Part shown: positions 19,426-28,288 of the stretch, one piece after another | Layout: every line of letters begins with the position of its first letter | Position numbering within the stretch: the first letter of the stretch is position 1 | Assembly (NCBI GenBank): GCA_903832085.1 | Contig: CAIKZZ010000021.1 | Coordinates: 62,001-126,000 of the forward strand | Source: an uncultured Pseudomonadota bacterium | GTDB taxonomy: Bacteria > Pseudomonadota > Gammaproteobacteria > Steroidobacterales > Steroidobacteraceae | Length of the DNA: 64,000 bases | Direction of reading: 5' to 3' | The notes under the pieces: model-generated | The model's input: only the letters and a program-made list of their open reading frames with translations | What the model was told of the DNA's origin: nothing | Database searches by the model: none | Made by a program: the position numbers and the translations under genes

Positions 19426-19454
19426 TGTAACCTTTTTCAGGCAGCGGTGTTCTG
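19426..19454 (+). promoter_or_regulatory. Candidate ECF sigma promoter
   Basis: TGTAACC at 19426 followed after about 16 bases by CGGTGTTCT resembles promoters read by many ECF sigma factors, which favour an AAC element at -35. It is placed 25 bases before the sigma gene and would allow autoregulation. The -10 match is only by eye. Confidence 0.4.
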
Positions 19455-19478
19455 AAGGTATAGAAAAAGAGCGTATTT

Positions 19479-20045
19479 GTGCCCACACCCACGACGGACT
19501 TGCCCCGCTCAGCGGCGTTTACGTCGTTTATGTTGGCCTATCAGGACATGGTCATGACCACTGCACTTCGGTTACTCGCTGACCAACAGCAAGCACAAGA
19601 TGTGGCACAGAACGTATTTCTGCGCGCTTATACCCATTTTGAGATGCTCAGCCAAAGTGCATCGGCCGGGGGCTGGCTTAAAACCGTGACCCGTAACGAA
19701 TGCTTAAATCACCTCACACGTCACCGTAAACGCTGGCGTTTGTTTTCTGATTATCCGCAGACAGAGCACGGTGGGCCCGAGTTGCCAGTGGAGGCTGTTC
19801 TCGATCAGACATGGCTCGATGGCATGGATGATGCGCGGCGTGAAGCGCATGTAGAGCGGGCCCTTGCCGCGTTGCCACAGGCATTTCGAGTCCCTTTGGT
19901 GTTGTTCTATTTTGAAGACCTAGCGTATGCCGAGATCGCTCAGCAGCTACAGTGTTCGCTCGCCAAGGTGAAGACCGACATTCATCGCGGGCGGTTGCTG
20001 CTTGCGCAGCAGTTGGGGCCAAAAGCACGGGAGCTGTATACGTGA
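19479..20045 (+). CDS. ECF-type RNA polymerase sigma factor
   Basis: A 188-residue sigma-70 family protein. Region 2 (about 20-85) contains QDVAQNVFLRAY, and region 4 (about 125-180) contains LPQAFRVPLVLFYFEDLAYAEIAQQLQ plus the DNA-recognition helix CSLAKVKTDIHRGR. It starts with GTG at 19479. The stop overlaps the next start by one base (TGATG), so it is the first gene of a three-gene set with two membrane proteins. The regulon is unknown. Confidence 0.9.
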   Translation: MPTPTTDLPRSAAFTSFMLAYQDMVMTTALRLLADQQQAQDVAQNVFLRAYTHFEMLSQSASAGGWLKTVTRNECLNHLTRHRKRWRLFSDYPQTEHGGPELPVEAVLDQTWLDGMDDARREAHVERALAALPQAFRVPLVLFYFEDLAYAEIAQQLQCSLAKVKTDIHRGRLLLAQQLGPKARELYT

Positions 20046-20536
20046 TGACTCAACATGATCATGGGGATGCACAGCTGATCGCGCGCGTGGAGCGCGTGCT
20101 GCGCGCACAACCGCTACAAAAAGCGCCACCGGATTTGATTGAGAAGGTGTATCAGCAGCTTGCACTAAATGCTGTGCGCCCTTGGTGGCAGCGCTCCTAT
20201 GCCACGTGGCCTGCAGCCACACGGGCCGTGTTTGTGCTCACGAGTTTGACTGCGGCGCGCATCGTGTACTGGGTGCTATCAAGCCCGCATGGATATGAGG
20301 CGCCGTTGCGCGTCATGACTCAGCTATCGGCTCGGCTGTGGTGGGATGGTGTGTCGCGGGGCCTTGGGCGTGGCCAAGTGTTACTGCATGCACTGTGCGC
20401 TGCACTACCGACCGCATGGTGGTATGTGGGCGCGGCTGTGCTGATGGGTTCTTATATCGTGTGCGTTGGATGTGGTGCGCTTGTGTATCGATCGATGGTT
20501 CGATCTACTGTGACGTATGAAGGATGCTTGCTATGA
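20045..20536 (+). CDS. Membrane protein, possible anti-sigma partner
   Basis: A 163-residue protein I do not recognise. The first 60 residues are polar and presumably cytoplasmic (contains PDLIEKVYQQL); two hydrophobic stretches follow (about 62-80 and 125-155). No ZAS zinc motif (HxxxCxxC) of common anti-sigma factors is visible. Its one-base overlap with the sigma gene, cytoplasmic N-terminus and membrane anchoring make an anti-sigma role plausible but unproven. The start could also be GTG one codon earlier. Confidence 0.65.
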   Translation: MTQHDHGDAQLIARVERVLRAQPLQKAPPDLIEKVYQQLALNAVRPWWQRSYATWPAATRAVFVLTSLTAARIVYWVLSSPHGYEAPLRVMTQLSARLWWDGVSRGLGRGQVLLHALCAALPTAWWYVGAAVLMGSYIVCVGCGALVYRSMVRSTVTYEGCLL

Positions 20537-22083
20537 GTGTACATAGAAAAATGTGGTTATATGCGGCGGTTTGCGCACTCACCGTGAGCGGTGGAGGGCA
20601 GGTGTTGGTTGCCCAAGCGCAGGAAGTAGCGGCCACGAGCAGTGCACAAGCGCTCGTGATTGCGCCCGCAGCGGCAACGCATGAAACCGGTGGCGACACC
20701 GTTGCCATCGGCAATGATGCTGTCTTACGCGCAGATCATCAGACCGATACGTTGGTTTCGATCTTTGGTTCATCCCGTAGTGACGGCGAGGTGTCTGACA
20801 GCGTGGTATCGGTGTTTGGCGACACCCACGTGACCGGTACTGTCGGTGATGCCGTGGTGGCGGTTTTTGGAAATAACTATGTCAACGGTCATGTGGGCGG
20901 TGATGCAGTGGCTGTTCTGGGTGATTTGGAGTTAGGGCCATTGGCTGATGTGACGGGTGATGCGATCAGTATCGGCGGCACAGTGCTGCGTGACCCCTTG
21001 GCGGTGGTGCACGGCTCCTTAAAACAGATCGGTGGCGCGGCGAGCAACACCTTGGATGGGGCGCGTAGCTGGGTTCGGCATTGCCTCATCTTGGGGCGTC
21101 CGCTCGCCTTCGCGCCTGGGTTAGGGTGGGCTTGGGCGCTCGCGCTTTCGATGCTGATGTTCTATGTGCTGATGGCTGCTGTGCTACCTCGATCGCTGGA
21201 GCGGTGTGTGGCCACGTTTGCCGCCGCGCCGGGGCTGTCCTTGCTGACGGGACTGGGTGCGATGGTTGCGACGCCGGTGCTCCTTGTGTTGTTGTGCATT
21301 ACGATTATTGGCCTTGCGGTGATTCCATTTCTGATGCTTGGCCTCTTCGGGATGCATCTAGTGGGTAATGCCGCCATGCTCGGCGTGATCGGTCGCAGTG
21401 TGCTGACACGGGCAGTGACCAGCCGCACGGCTGCGTTGTGGTTAGCCGTGCTGTTCGGTGGACTCATCGTGCTGGGGCTGTATGTGGTGCCGGTACTCGG
21501 TTTTATTGTGTACAACGTCACGGGTATTGTGGGTTTTGGTATCGTCGCCTTGACTCTCATACAGCAGTTGCAGCGACGAGCAGATGTGGATGCACGCGCG
21601 GCTTCGTCTGCCGCAGTGCCGGTCAGTGCGTCGATCTCGGCCAGCGAGCCGGCTGCGCCAGTCAGCATCGCCCCCTCTGTGCCCGAAGCCTCCATGCCAC
21701 CTTTTGCGGGTTTTTGGGTACGCGTGGGGGCGTTGCTTATTGATGCCGTCCTGGTGAGTAGCGTGATTGGTTTTATACACAGCCATGGCGATGATGGTTT
21801 GCAGATCAGTACCGTCGCCTTGGCCGTGTATGGCTGCCTGATGTGGAAGTTGAAGGGCTCAACCATTGGCGGCATTGTCTTTGGACTGCAAATCGTGCGA
21901 GCGGATGGGCGTGCCATTGACTGGGCAACGGCGATCGTGCGTGCATTGAGCTGCTTTTTATCGCTCATTGTGCTCGGTCTCGGATTTATCTGGATTTTGT
22001 TTGATCGGGATCATCGTGCGTGGCATGACATGATTGCCGGTACGCTGGTGGTGCGCCCCGCGAAGGGGCCCTCCTTAGTCTGA
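20533..22083 (+). CDS. Bactofilin-like polymer-forming and RDD-domain membrane protein
   Basis: A 516-residue protein. After a signal or anchor segment, residues about 65-165 show repeating short beta-type units (for example VVSVFGDTHVTGTVGDAVVAVFG) like polymer-forming or bactofilin-type solenoids. Several transmembrane segments follow, then a low-complexity Ala/Ser/Pro linker (about 345-390) and a C-terminal RDD domain (FWVRVGALLIDAVL ... WHDMIAGTLVV). ATG at 20533 follows AAGGA by 8 bases and overlaps the upstream stop (ATGA). The function is unknown; a cell-envelope stress output of the adjacent sigma factor is an inference. Confidence 0.75.
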   Translation: MSVHRKMWLYAAVCALTVSGGGQVLVAQAQEVAATSSAQALVIAPAAATHETGGDTVAIGNDAVLRADHQTDTLVSIFGSSRSDGEVSDSVVSVFGDTHVTGTVGDAVVAVFGNNYVNGHVGGDAVAVLGDLELGPLADVTGDAISIGGTVLRDPLAVVHGSLKQIGGAASNTLDGARSWVRHCLILGRPLAFAPGLGWAWALALSMLMFYVLMAAVLPRSLERCVATFAAAPGLSLLTGLGAMVATPVLLVLLCITIIGLAVIPFLMLGLFGMHLVGNAAMLGVIGRSVLTRAVTSRTAALWLAVLFGGLIVLGLYVVPVLGFIVYNVTGIVGFGIVALTLIQQLQRRADVDARAASSAAVPVSASISASEPAAPVSIAPSVPEASMPPFAGFWVRVGALLIDAVLVSSVIGFIHSHGDDGLQISTVALAVYGCLMWKLKGSTIGGIVFGLQIVRADGRAIDWATAIVRALSCFLSLIVLGLGFIWILFDRDHRAWHDMIAGTLVVRPAKGPSLV

Positions 22084-22095
22084 TCCGTGCGCTGA

Positions 22096-22125
22096 TTGTG
22101 GTTTCGTACGTATCGTGTCTATGAT
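22096..22125 (+). promoter_or_regulatory. Candidate sigma-70 promoter
   Basis: TTGTGG at 22096 and TATGAT at 22120 are separated by 18 bases, upstream of the M48 protease gene. The -10 hexamer is one base off consensus; the -35 is poor. Confidence 0.35.
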
Positions 22126-22155
22126 GTAGGCGCTGTCAGTCAGTGACTTAAGAGG

Positions 22156-22177
22156 GCCGCTGTGGCAGCGCAGCGGC
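22156..22177 (+). other. 5'-UTR hairpin before the M48 protease gene
   Basis: GCCGCTG and CAGCGGC form a perfect 7-bp stem around an 8-nt loop, ending a few bases before the GGGGGA ribosome site of the gene at 22193. It may affect translation or message stability; no regulator is implied. Confidence 0.4.
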
Positions 22178-22192
22178 TATTGGGGGACGAAC

Positions 22193-23509
22193 GTGCGGCG
22201 ATATCACTCCGGTTGGTTGATGAGTCTCGTGTTGTGCTTCAGTGCCGTCATGGCTGTTGCACAGCCCCTGAGCCCCACGGCCCCGACGATGACAGCCACT
22301 CTCAGTGGGGCATCGGCCGCTGCGCCATTTGATGCGGACGCCGCAACGGCCGCTTATCTTGCCACCATGACGCCAGCGGCAAAGCTGCGCTCGGATCGCT
22401 ACTTTGAGGGCGGCTATTGGCTGATTCTTTGGGATGCACTGATCACGTTGGGCGTGTGTGCGCTGTTATTGACCACCCAATGGTCGGTGCGGATGCGCGC
22501 GGCCGCCGAGCGCCTCACGCGCCGCAAATGGCTACAAACCATGCTATTCGGGGTGCAGTACGTCGTGGTGTCGACCTTGATTGTGCTGCCGTGGTCGGCA
22601 TACGAGGGTTATTTCCGCGAGCATCAATATGGCATGTCAAATCTGTCGTTTTTGGCGTGGCTCGGTGAGCAGGGTAAAGCACTGCTCCTCACGATGCTAT
22701 TCGGCACGCTGGCACTGACTGCTATCTATGCAGTGATTCGGCGGGTACCAAAGACGTGGTGGCTGTGGGGGTCGGTGGTGATGGTGCTCTTTATGATGGC
22801 CGGTGCCGCGATTGGGCCGACTTACCTGGAGCCCGTCTTTAATAAGTTCTATCCGCTCGCAGACAGTCCATTGAAGCAAGACATCTTGTCACTTGCACGC
22901 GCAAATAGCATTCCGGCAAATCAGGTGTATGCCTACGATGCGTCACGGCAGACTACCAAAGTCAGCGCTCATGTCAGTGGTATGTTTGGTTCAGTACAGA
23001 TCAGCCTGAACGATAACTTGTTGAATCGATCCACGCCCGCTGAGGTGAAAGCTGTCTTGGGTCACGAGATGGGGCACTATGTGCTCAATCACATGTACAA
23101 AGGTCTTGTGTGGGCCAGCATCGTGATCGTGGTTGGTTTTGCCTGGTTGGCATTTGCCTATGGACGGGTCCAAGCACGCTATGCGCACCGTTGGGGCATT
23201 GGTGGAGTGTCGGATGTGGCGGGGCTACCACTCTTACTTGCGCTCTTTACGGTGTACAGTTTTTTGCTGACTCCCCTCGAAAATACGGTCAGTCGCACCA
23301 TGGAGGCTGAGGCAGATGCCTTTGGGCTCAATGCTGCACGCGAGCCCGATGGCTTTGCGCAAGCGGCACTGGCATTGTCGGATTATCGCAAGATGAGTCC
23401 TGCGGCCATCGAGGAAGTGATTTTTTATGATCATCCCAGTGGCTGGAACCGGATTCATCGCGCGATGGTCTGGAAAGCAGAAAGTCTGCGGCCGCAAGGC
23501 ACTCACTAA
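22193..23509 (+). CDS. M48 family (Ste24/CAAX protease-like) metallopeptidase
   Basis: A 438-residue integral membrane zinc protease. HEMGH is at 291-295 and the third ligand lies in MEAEADAFGL near 370. There is an N-terminal signal-like segment and four or more membrane spans, as in Ste24/CAAX prenyl protease 1 homologs; length matches. The start is a GTG with GGGGGA about 7 bases upstream. In bacteria, homologs act in quality control of membrane proteins. It is convergent with the ABC permease gene ending at 23523. Confidence 0.9.
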   Translation: MRRYHSGWLMSLVLCFSAVMAVAQPLSPTAPTMTATLSGASAAAPFDADAATAAYLATMTPAAKLRSDRYFEGGYWLILWDALITLGVCALLLTTQWSVRMRAAAERLTRRKWLQTMLFGVQYVVVSTLIVLPWSAYEGYFREHQYGMSNLSFLAWLGEQGKALLLTMLFGTLALTAIYAVIRRVPKTWWLWGSVVMVLFMMAGAAIGPTYLEPVFNKFYPLADSPLKQDILSLARANSIPANQVYAYDASRQTTKVSAHVSGMFGSVQISLNDNLLNRSTPAEVKAVLGHEMGHYVLNHMYKGLVWASIVIVVGFAWLAFAYGRVQARYAHRWGIGGVSDVAGLPLLLALFTVYSFLLTPLENTVSRTMEAEADAFGLNAAREPDGFAQAALALSDYRKMSPAAIEEVIFYDHPSGWNRIHRAMVWKAESLRPQGTH

Positions 23510-23522
23510 GAGCTGACGTAAA

Positions 23523-24713
23523 CTATTGCTCTCCCAGCATCCCAACGATCGGTAGGCGAGCGGCGCGGATCGCCGGCAATATCCCACCAATCAGGCCGAT
23601 GGTGATGGCCAGCCACAGCGCGCGCACACACAGTGCGGGGGTCATTTTGAAGGTAAAAATCACTTGGGTGAAATTGGAGCTTAACGTTGAGGCAGAGTAG
23701 CCATTAAATACAACTGTCGCTGCAAGCACCCCAAATAAGCCACCCACGATTGACAGTGCCAAGGCCTCAGCAAGAGTCCCCGCGAACGTCGGGATGCCGC
23801 CGAAACCAATCGCCCTCAGTGTGGCGATCTCGGTGCCTCGCGCGGCAACCGAGCTATACATGGTGTTTAACGCGCCGGCGAGGGCGCCAATGGCCATGAT
23901 GATGGCAAGCGGCCAGCCAAGATTTTGAATGAGGCCACTGGACTGCTTGGCTTGTTCGGAGAAGTACTCGGCTTCCGATTCCACCACCAGCTGCAAGCGT
24001 GGATCGTTTGCGACGTGGCTTTTCAGCGTCGCAAGCGCTGCGGGGGACGCAAGGCGCGCCCGGACAGTTTGAAAGACATTCAGTCGATGAAACACGGACT
24101 GCACGACGCCCACGTCGGCCCAAAGCTCGGACTCACGTACCGTGCCACCGTCCGCAAAAATACCGACCACCGTCCACACCGTTTGTCCGAGGCGCAATGT
24201 ATGACCCAGATCAAAGCCCGCAAACTCACGGGTGACGCCTTGCCCTACAACGAGCTCGTTCGTACCGCTACGGAACATGCGCCCTTGGACGATGCGTACG
24301 TTATGGCGCAGAGCCGCGCCCTCAACGCCTAAACCACGCAGTGGCAAGTTGCTTTTCAGACCATTACTGCGACGGATGCCATCGACGATAACGTAGAGTT
24401 CAGCCGACAGTAATGGCTTACCACTAGCGCGAGCAATGCCAGGTGCCTCTTCCAGCAGCATCACCTGTTCACGCGATACGGTGCTGCTGATTTCTGTTTG
24501 CGCGCCGTCGCGCAACACAATCGCGATGTCGGCCGCCCCCGCGCTACTTTGTGCCTGCTTAAAGCCATTGCCCATGGCCAAGAAGACCAACAGGACAGCA
24601 ACCACCAGCGCAATGGCAAAGCAGGTCGAGACTGACATCCAAATGCGCTGCGGAATACTTAAGATGTTCATGCGCGCTAACGCCGCACACTGTCGCAGGA
24701 CTCGGGGCATCAT
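23523..24713 (-). CDS. ABC transporter permease, MacB/FtsX type (second)
   Basis: A 396-residue permease with an N-terminal membrane segment, a large periplasmic domain and three C-terminal spans with the FtsX pattern (IGALAGALNTMYSSVAARGTEIATLRAIGF). The start codon follows the stop of the previous permease without a gap (TAAATG). It is the last gene of a four-gene operon: adaptor, ATPase, permease, permease. This looks like DevBCA/MacAB-type export of a hydrophobic compound or lipid, or a lipoprotein-releasing system; a heteromeric permease pair is likely. Confidence 0.87.
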   Translation of the reverse strand: MMPRVLRQCAALARMNILSIPQRIWMSVSTCFAIALVVAVLLVFLAMGNGFKQAQSSAGAADIAIVLRDGAQTEISSTVSREQVMLLEEAPGIARASGKPLLSAELYVIVDGIRRSNGLKSNLPLRGLGVEGAALRHNVRIVQGRMFRSGTNELVVGQGVTREFAGFDLGHTLRLGQTVWTVVGIFADGGTVRESELWADVGVVQSVFHRLNVFQTVRARLASPAALATLKSHVANDPRLQLVVESEAEYFSEQAKQSSGLIQNLGWPLAIIMAIGALAGALNTMYSSVAARGTEIATLRAIGFGGIPTFAGTLAEALALSIVGGLFGVLAATVVFNGYSASTLSSNFTQVIFTFKMTPALCVRALWLAITIGLIGGILPAIRAARLPIVGMLGEQ

Positions 24714-25871
24714 TTAGATTCGTCCTAGCGCAGTCGCAATGCGCAGTTTAAGTCCAGACCAAGCGGGCAATCCCCCAGTCGCAAGCCCAAGGACCACCGC
24801 CCAGCCAAGGGCACCGACAACCTCTTGCCACGCCAGATGCATGCCTGGCGCAAACCCGGCAATGACGTCCTTGAGTCCGGTGATTAATAACCCCGCTACA
24901 GCAAGGCCGAGTAGCGCACCAGTGACAGACAGCAGCATGGATTCAGCCAGAATCTGCATCATGATCGCGGTTCCTGAAAACCCTAAGGTCTTTAGGACAC
25001 CGATCTCTCGTGTTCGCTCGCGCACCGCCATCACCATGGTGTTACCCACGATGAGCAAAATCGCGGCAAACGCACTGATCAGCACGAGTCGAATAATCAA
25101 CGCAATATTGCCTAATTGTGAGGCAAAGGCTCGATTAAATGCCGCCGCCGTGTCGGTCGTCGTCTCGTAAGGGGAGTTTGCAAACTGGGTATCAATACGC
25201 TTGATAACGGCTTCATTCAGCGCGGCACTTTTTGTAGTAAACATCACCATATTAATGGTGTCGCGTCCAAAGGTGACTGTCTCATCAAAGTAATCGTGTC
25301 GCATGATCACTTGGCCTTCGCGGGCAGGATCCGTCGGAAAGCTGTAAATGCCACTGATTGTAAAGTCCCATGTGTGTGAACCCTTGGCACGGGTATAGAT
25401 GTTAGACGAGATCGGCACATGATCGCCCACATGCCAGTGGTATTTGGTCGCAACCGTCCGGCCCACTAACAGACCCGTGCGATCCGCTAACCATGCAGTG
25501 CGCTCGGCTGGCGTGACTTGCAAGTTGGGGTACACAGCCAGATAACCCGCGGGGTCGGAAGCAAACATAATTAAAAATTGCCGCGGGTCTTGATAGTAGC
25601 CACCGAACCACGACTGATAGCTGACCGCACTGACCCCAGGCACCAGTCCAATTTGCGCGCCATAGCTGATTGGTAGCGGCAAGGTGAAATTCACCTTATT
25701 GACGGACACCAAGCGATTATCCGCCGCGGAGTTTTGGGAGGCATAGAACGCGCGATCAAAGCTCTCCAAACAGCCGTACAGAAAAAATGCGATCAACAGT
25801 GCGAGCAGCATGAGCCCGGTGCGCAGTTTGCGGCGCCCTAAATTCTTGGCCACCAACAGGGCTTGATTCAT
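24714..25871 (-). CDS. ABC transporter permease, MacB/FtsX type (first)
   Basis: A 385-residue permease with the same layout as its neighbour, including VRERTREIGVLKTLGFSG before the last spans, the FtsX-type hallmark. The start overlaps the ATPase stop by 4 bases. Its periplasmic domain would contact the adaptor encoded first in the operon. Confidence 0.87.
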   Translation of the reverse strand: MNQALLVAKNLGRRKLRTGLMLLALLIAFFLYGCLESFDRAFYASQNSAADNRLVSVNKVNFTLPLPISYGAQIGLVPGVSAVSYQSWFGGYYQDPRQFLIMFASDPAGYLAVYPNLQVTPAERTAWLADRTGLLVGRTVATKYHWHVGDHVPISSNIYTRAKGSHTWDFTISGIYSFPTDPAREGQVIMRHDYFDETVTFGRDTINMVMFTTKSAALNEAVIKRIDTQFANSPYETTTDTAAAFNRAFASQLGNIALIIRLVLISAFAAILLIVGNTMVMAVRERTREIGVLKTLGFSGTAIMMQILAESMLLSVTGALLGLAVAGLLITGLKDVIAGFAPGMHLAWQEVVGALGWAVVLGLATGGLPAWSGLKLRIATALGRI

Positions 25872-26560
25872 GTCAGTACAGTGCGATCTACAAACACACC
25901 CTTGTTCAAGTGCAGTATCCGTTTCGCATGGGCCGCAGCCTCAGGATCATGCGTGACCACAATAATGGTTTTGCCGTGCTCTTCATTGAGTAATTTGAGG
26001 ATTTTCAGTACCTCATCAGCAGAACTACGATCCAGATCGCCAGTGGGCTCATCACACAGCAGGACTTGTGGGTCGGACACGATGGCACGGGCAATGGCAA
26101 CACGCTGCTGCTGGCCACCCGAGAGTTCACGTGGGTAGTGACCGCTGCGCTCGGAGAGGTTCACGAGCGACAGTGCGATCTCGACTCGGCGGCGGCGCTC
26201 CGCCGTATTGAAGGACGTTAAGAGCAGCGGCAACTCGACGTTTTGGGCTGCCGTTAACACAGGCATTAGATTATAAAACTGAAAGATAAAACCAATATTA
26301 TTGGCGCGCCAGCGTGCGAGTTGGCTCTCACTTAAGGTGTCGACGCGTTGTCCGTTAAAGAGGACCTCACCGTCGGTGACCTGATCAATGCCGCCGAGTA
26401 CATTCAAGAGTGTTGTTTTTCCAGACCCAGACGGACCCATGATCGCCACATAGTCCTCGGCCGGGATATCAAGATCCAGACCCTCAAAAATGGTGATCGT
26501 TTCCTTGGCTTTGGTAAAGCGTTTACTGACATGGCGTAGCTGAAATGCACAGTCTGTCAT
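25868..26560 (-). CDS. ABC transporter ATP-binding protein
   Basis: A 230-residue ATPase of the MacB/LolD type. Walker A GPSGSGKTT is at 42-50, the signature LSGGQ at 146-150 and Walker B LLCDEPTGD at 167-175. The start overlaps the adaptor stop by 4 bases (ATGA). It would power the two adjacent permeases. Confidence 0.93.
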   Translation of the reverse strand: MTDCAFQLRHVSKRFTKAKETITIFEGLDLDIPAEDYVAIMGPSGSGKTTLLNVLGGIDQVTDGEVLFNGQRVDTLSESQLARWRANNIGFIFQFYNLMPVLTAAQNVELPLLLTSFNTAERRRRVEIALSLVNLSERSGHYPRELSGGQQQRVAIARAIVSDPQVLLCDEPTGDLDRSSADEVLKILKLLNEEHGKTIIVVTHDPEAAAHAKRILHLNKGVFVDRTVLT

Positions 26561-27591
26561 GGCGTTGCCTGCGAGGAGGGTGTCAAGTTGGTGCTGGCTT
26601 CGATGGCGACTTTCACCGCCATGTCCGGCAAGATGCGCGGGTCTTTTTGTAGAAGTGCAATGCGTACGCGCACGGTGGCTTTTTCGCGGTTGGCCGTCGG
26701 GACGATGGCGATGACTTTGGCCGGGATCGTCCAGTCCGGATATGCATCCAAGGTCGCTTTGACGGACTGATCCGCCTCGACACGTGCAATGTAGGCTTCA
26801 TTCACGTCCACTTCAATCTCAAGGCTATCCATATCAACCAAGGTGCAGATGCCGGTGCGTGTAAAGCCGCCTCCCGCTGACATGGGTGAGATAATTTCGC
26901 CTGGCTGGGCATTCTTATCAACCACCACGCCTGCAAATGGGGCAAGGATGCGGTGTTTATCCAAGAGCTCGTGGGCGTGTTTGGTGTCGGAGCGTGCGCT
27001 TGCCAAATTCGCGTCCGCCCGCACACGCTGGGCTTGGAGATCGGCGACCTGGGCTGCCGTGCGGGTCAGTTCCGCGTCACTGACGAGATGGCTGGGTGCT
27101 AGCGTTTGAATGCGAGTTTGAATGCGCTCAGCATCCGCGAGCTGTGCTTTGATGGAGTTGACTGCGGCAAGTGCGGCATCTGCACGCGCGATTGCAGTTG
27201 CGTAGTCGGTGCTCGCAAGAGTGTCATCGAGACGCGCAAGGAGTTGACCTGGGGCGACGACCATCCCTTCCTCAACGAGGACTTCGGCGACGCGGCCGGT
27301 GATTTCGGCTGCCACTGTGGCGCGTCGTCTGGCAACGACATAGCCTGAAGCGATTAGACTACCGGCACGACTAGAAGCACTTTGTGTGAGAGCAGGATCC
27401 ACCGGCGTCGCCGCGGGCGGGGCGGGCGGTGGTGTGCGCAGCAGCCAGAGGCTGACGATTCCGAGCAGTCCGAGGGCCACGGCGCCCGCCAGCCATTTTG
27501 GCCACTGGCGTTGCCTGTCTTGCAGATGCACGTCTGCGGTGCGCTCAATTTTGAGCGAGCGCAGTTGGGAGGAGCGAGACTCATCAGTCAT
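26557..27591 (-). CDS. HlyD/MacA-type periplasmic adaptor
   Basis: A 344-residue membrane-fusion protein. A membrane anchor (WLAGAVALGLLGIVSLWLL) lies at about 33-51, then a lipoyl half (ASGYVVARRRATVAAEITGRV), a coiled-coil hairpin (about 125-195) and the second half (ILAPFAGVVVDKNAQPGE). It leads the four-gene exporter operon. No outer-membrane TolC partner is encoded next to it; the TolC gene at 35.3-36.7 kb belongs to another pump but could be shared. Confidence 0.88.
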   Translation of the reverse strand: MTDESRSSQLRSLKIERTADVHLQDRQRQWPKWLAGAVALGLLGIVSLWLLRTPPPAPPAATPVDPALTQSASSRAGSLIASGYVVARRRATVAAEITGRVAEVLVEEGMVVAPGQLLARLDDTLASTDYATAIARADAALAAVNSIKAQLADAERIQTRIQTLAPSHLVSDAELTRTAAQVADLQAQRVRADANLASARSDTKHAHELLDKHRILAPFAGVVVDKNAQPGEIISPMSAGGGFTRTGICTLVDMDSLEIEVDVNEAYIARVEADQSVKATLDAYPDWTIPAKVIAIVPTANREKATVRVRIALLQKDPRILPDMAVKVAIEASTNLTPSSQATP

Positions 27592-27742
27592 GGGTGGCCT
27601 ATTGCGTGCGGGTGGTCGGGGAGGCGCTCGGCACGGCTCTAATGCTAGTCGATTCTACGCAAAACTGCTGCCCCCCGCGGCTTTGACGCGGCCTCGGGCG
27701 TGGACGCCTGCAATGATGCAGATGCACGTGTAAAGTAGCGGC

Positions 27743-28288
27743 ATGTACCTAGATTCGATAATTTCTGCGCTAATTGCAGTCAGTGGTGCGGGCTTGTTTG
27801 CCAGTGCGAGTGGGCAAAAAGCGCGCGCGCCGCGTGAGTTCGTGGGTCAAGTGGCGGCGTATGCGCTCGTGCCGCGCATGGCAGTCACCTGTGTCGCTTA
27901 CGTGCTCATTGCGCTTGAGATGCTGGTGGCGGTCTTGCTCCTACCGCCTCGGTTCCGGTCGCTGGCCGCCGGTACGGGGTCCGCGCTGTTACTGCTGTAT
28001 GGCTTTGGCATGCTGGTGAACTTATGGCGTGGCCGCCGTGCGCTTGATTGTGGCTGCATGGGGCCCTATGCGGTGCGTCCCATTGCCTATTGGATGGTGT
28101 GGCGCAACGGGGCCCTTGCTGTGCTGCTTGCATGTGCGGCTGTGCCGAGCGCAGCGCGCCCCTGGGCATTCACCGACGTAGTCACCTTATTGTGCGGTAT
28201 CGCTGTGATGGTCGCGTTGTATCAGGCCACGGATGAGTTGTTTGGGCGCGTGCTTCCCGCCGCGAAACACTTAAGGATGCAGACATGA
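27743..28288 (+). CDS. MauE/DoxX-like membrane protein
   Basis: A 181-residue protein with four hydrophobic segments. C103 and C105 in DCGCMG match the redox motif of MauE, the methylamine dehydrogenase maturation protein thought to help form disulfides or supply electrons. The stop overlaps the next gene by 4 bases. The structural genes mauA and mauB are absent here, so the partner protein is unknown. Confidence 0.8.
   Translation: MYLDSIISALIAVSGAGLFASASGQKARAPREFVGQVAAYALVPRMAVTCVAYVLIALEMLVAVLLLPPRFRSLAAGTGSALLLLYGFGMLVNLWRGRRALDCGCMGPYAVRPIAYWMVWRNGALAVLLACAAVPSAARPWAFTDVVTLLCGIAVMVALYQATDELFGRVLPAAKHLRMQT

Noticed and set aside
21162-21968. Long open frame on the - strand opposite the RDD-domain gene
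   Set aside because: It is in antisense to a well-supported gene, has a low-complexity, basic/threonine-rich composition and no domain. The same applies to the antisense frames at 3638-4243, 32749-33426 and 49827-50417.
27589-27733. 48-codon frame just before mauE, considered as a peptide precursor
   Set aside because: No ribosome site, arginine/proline-rich composition with no Cys, and its start is the mirror of the adaptor start codon.
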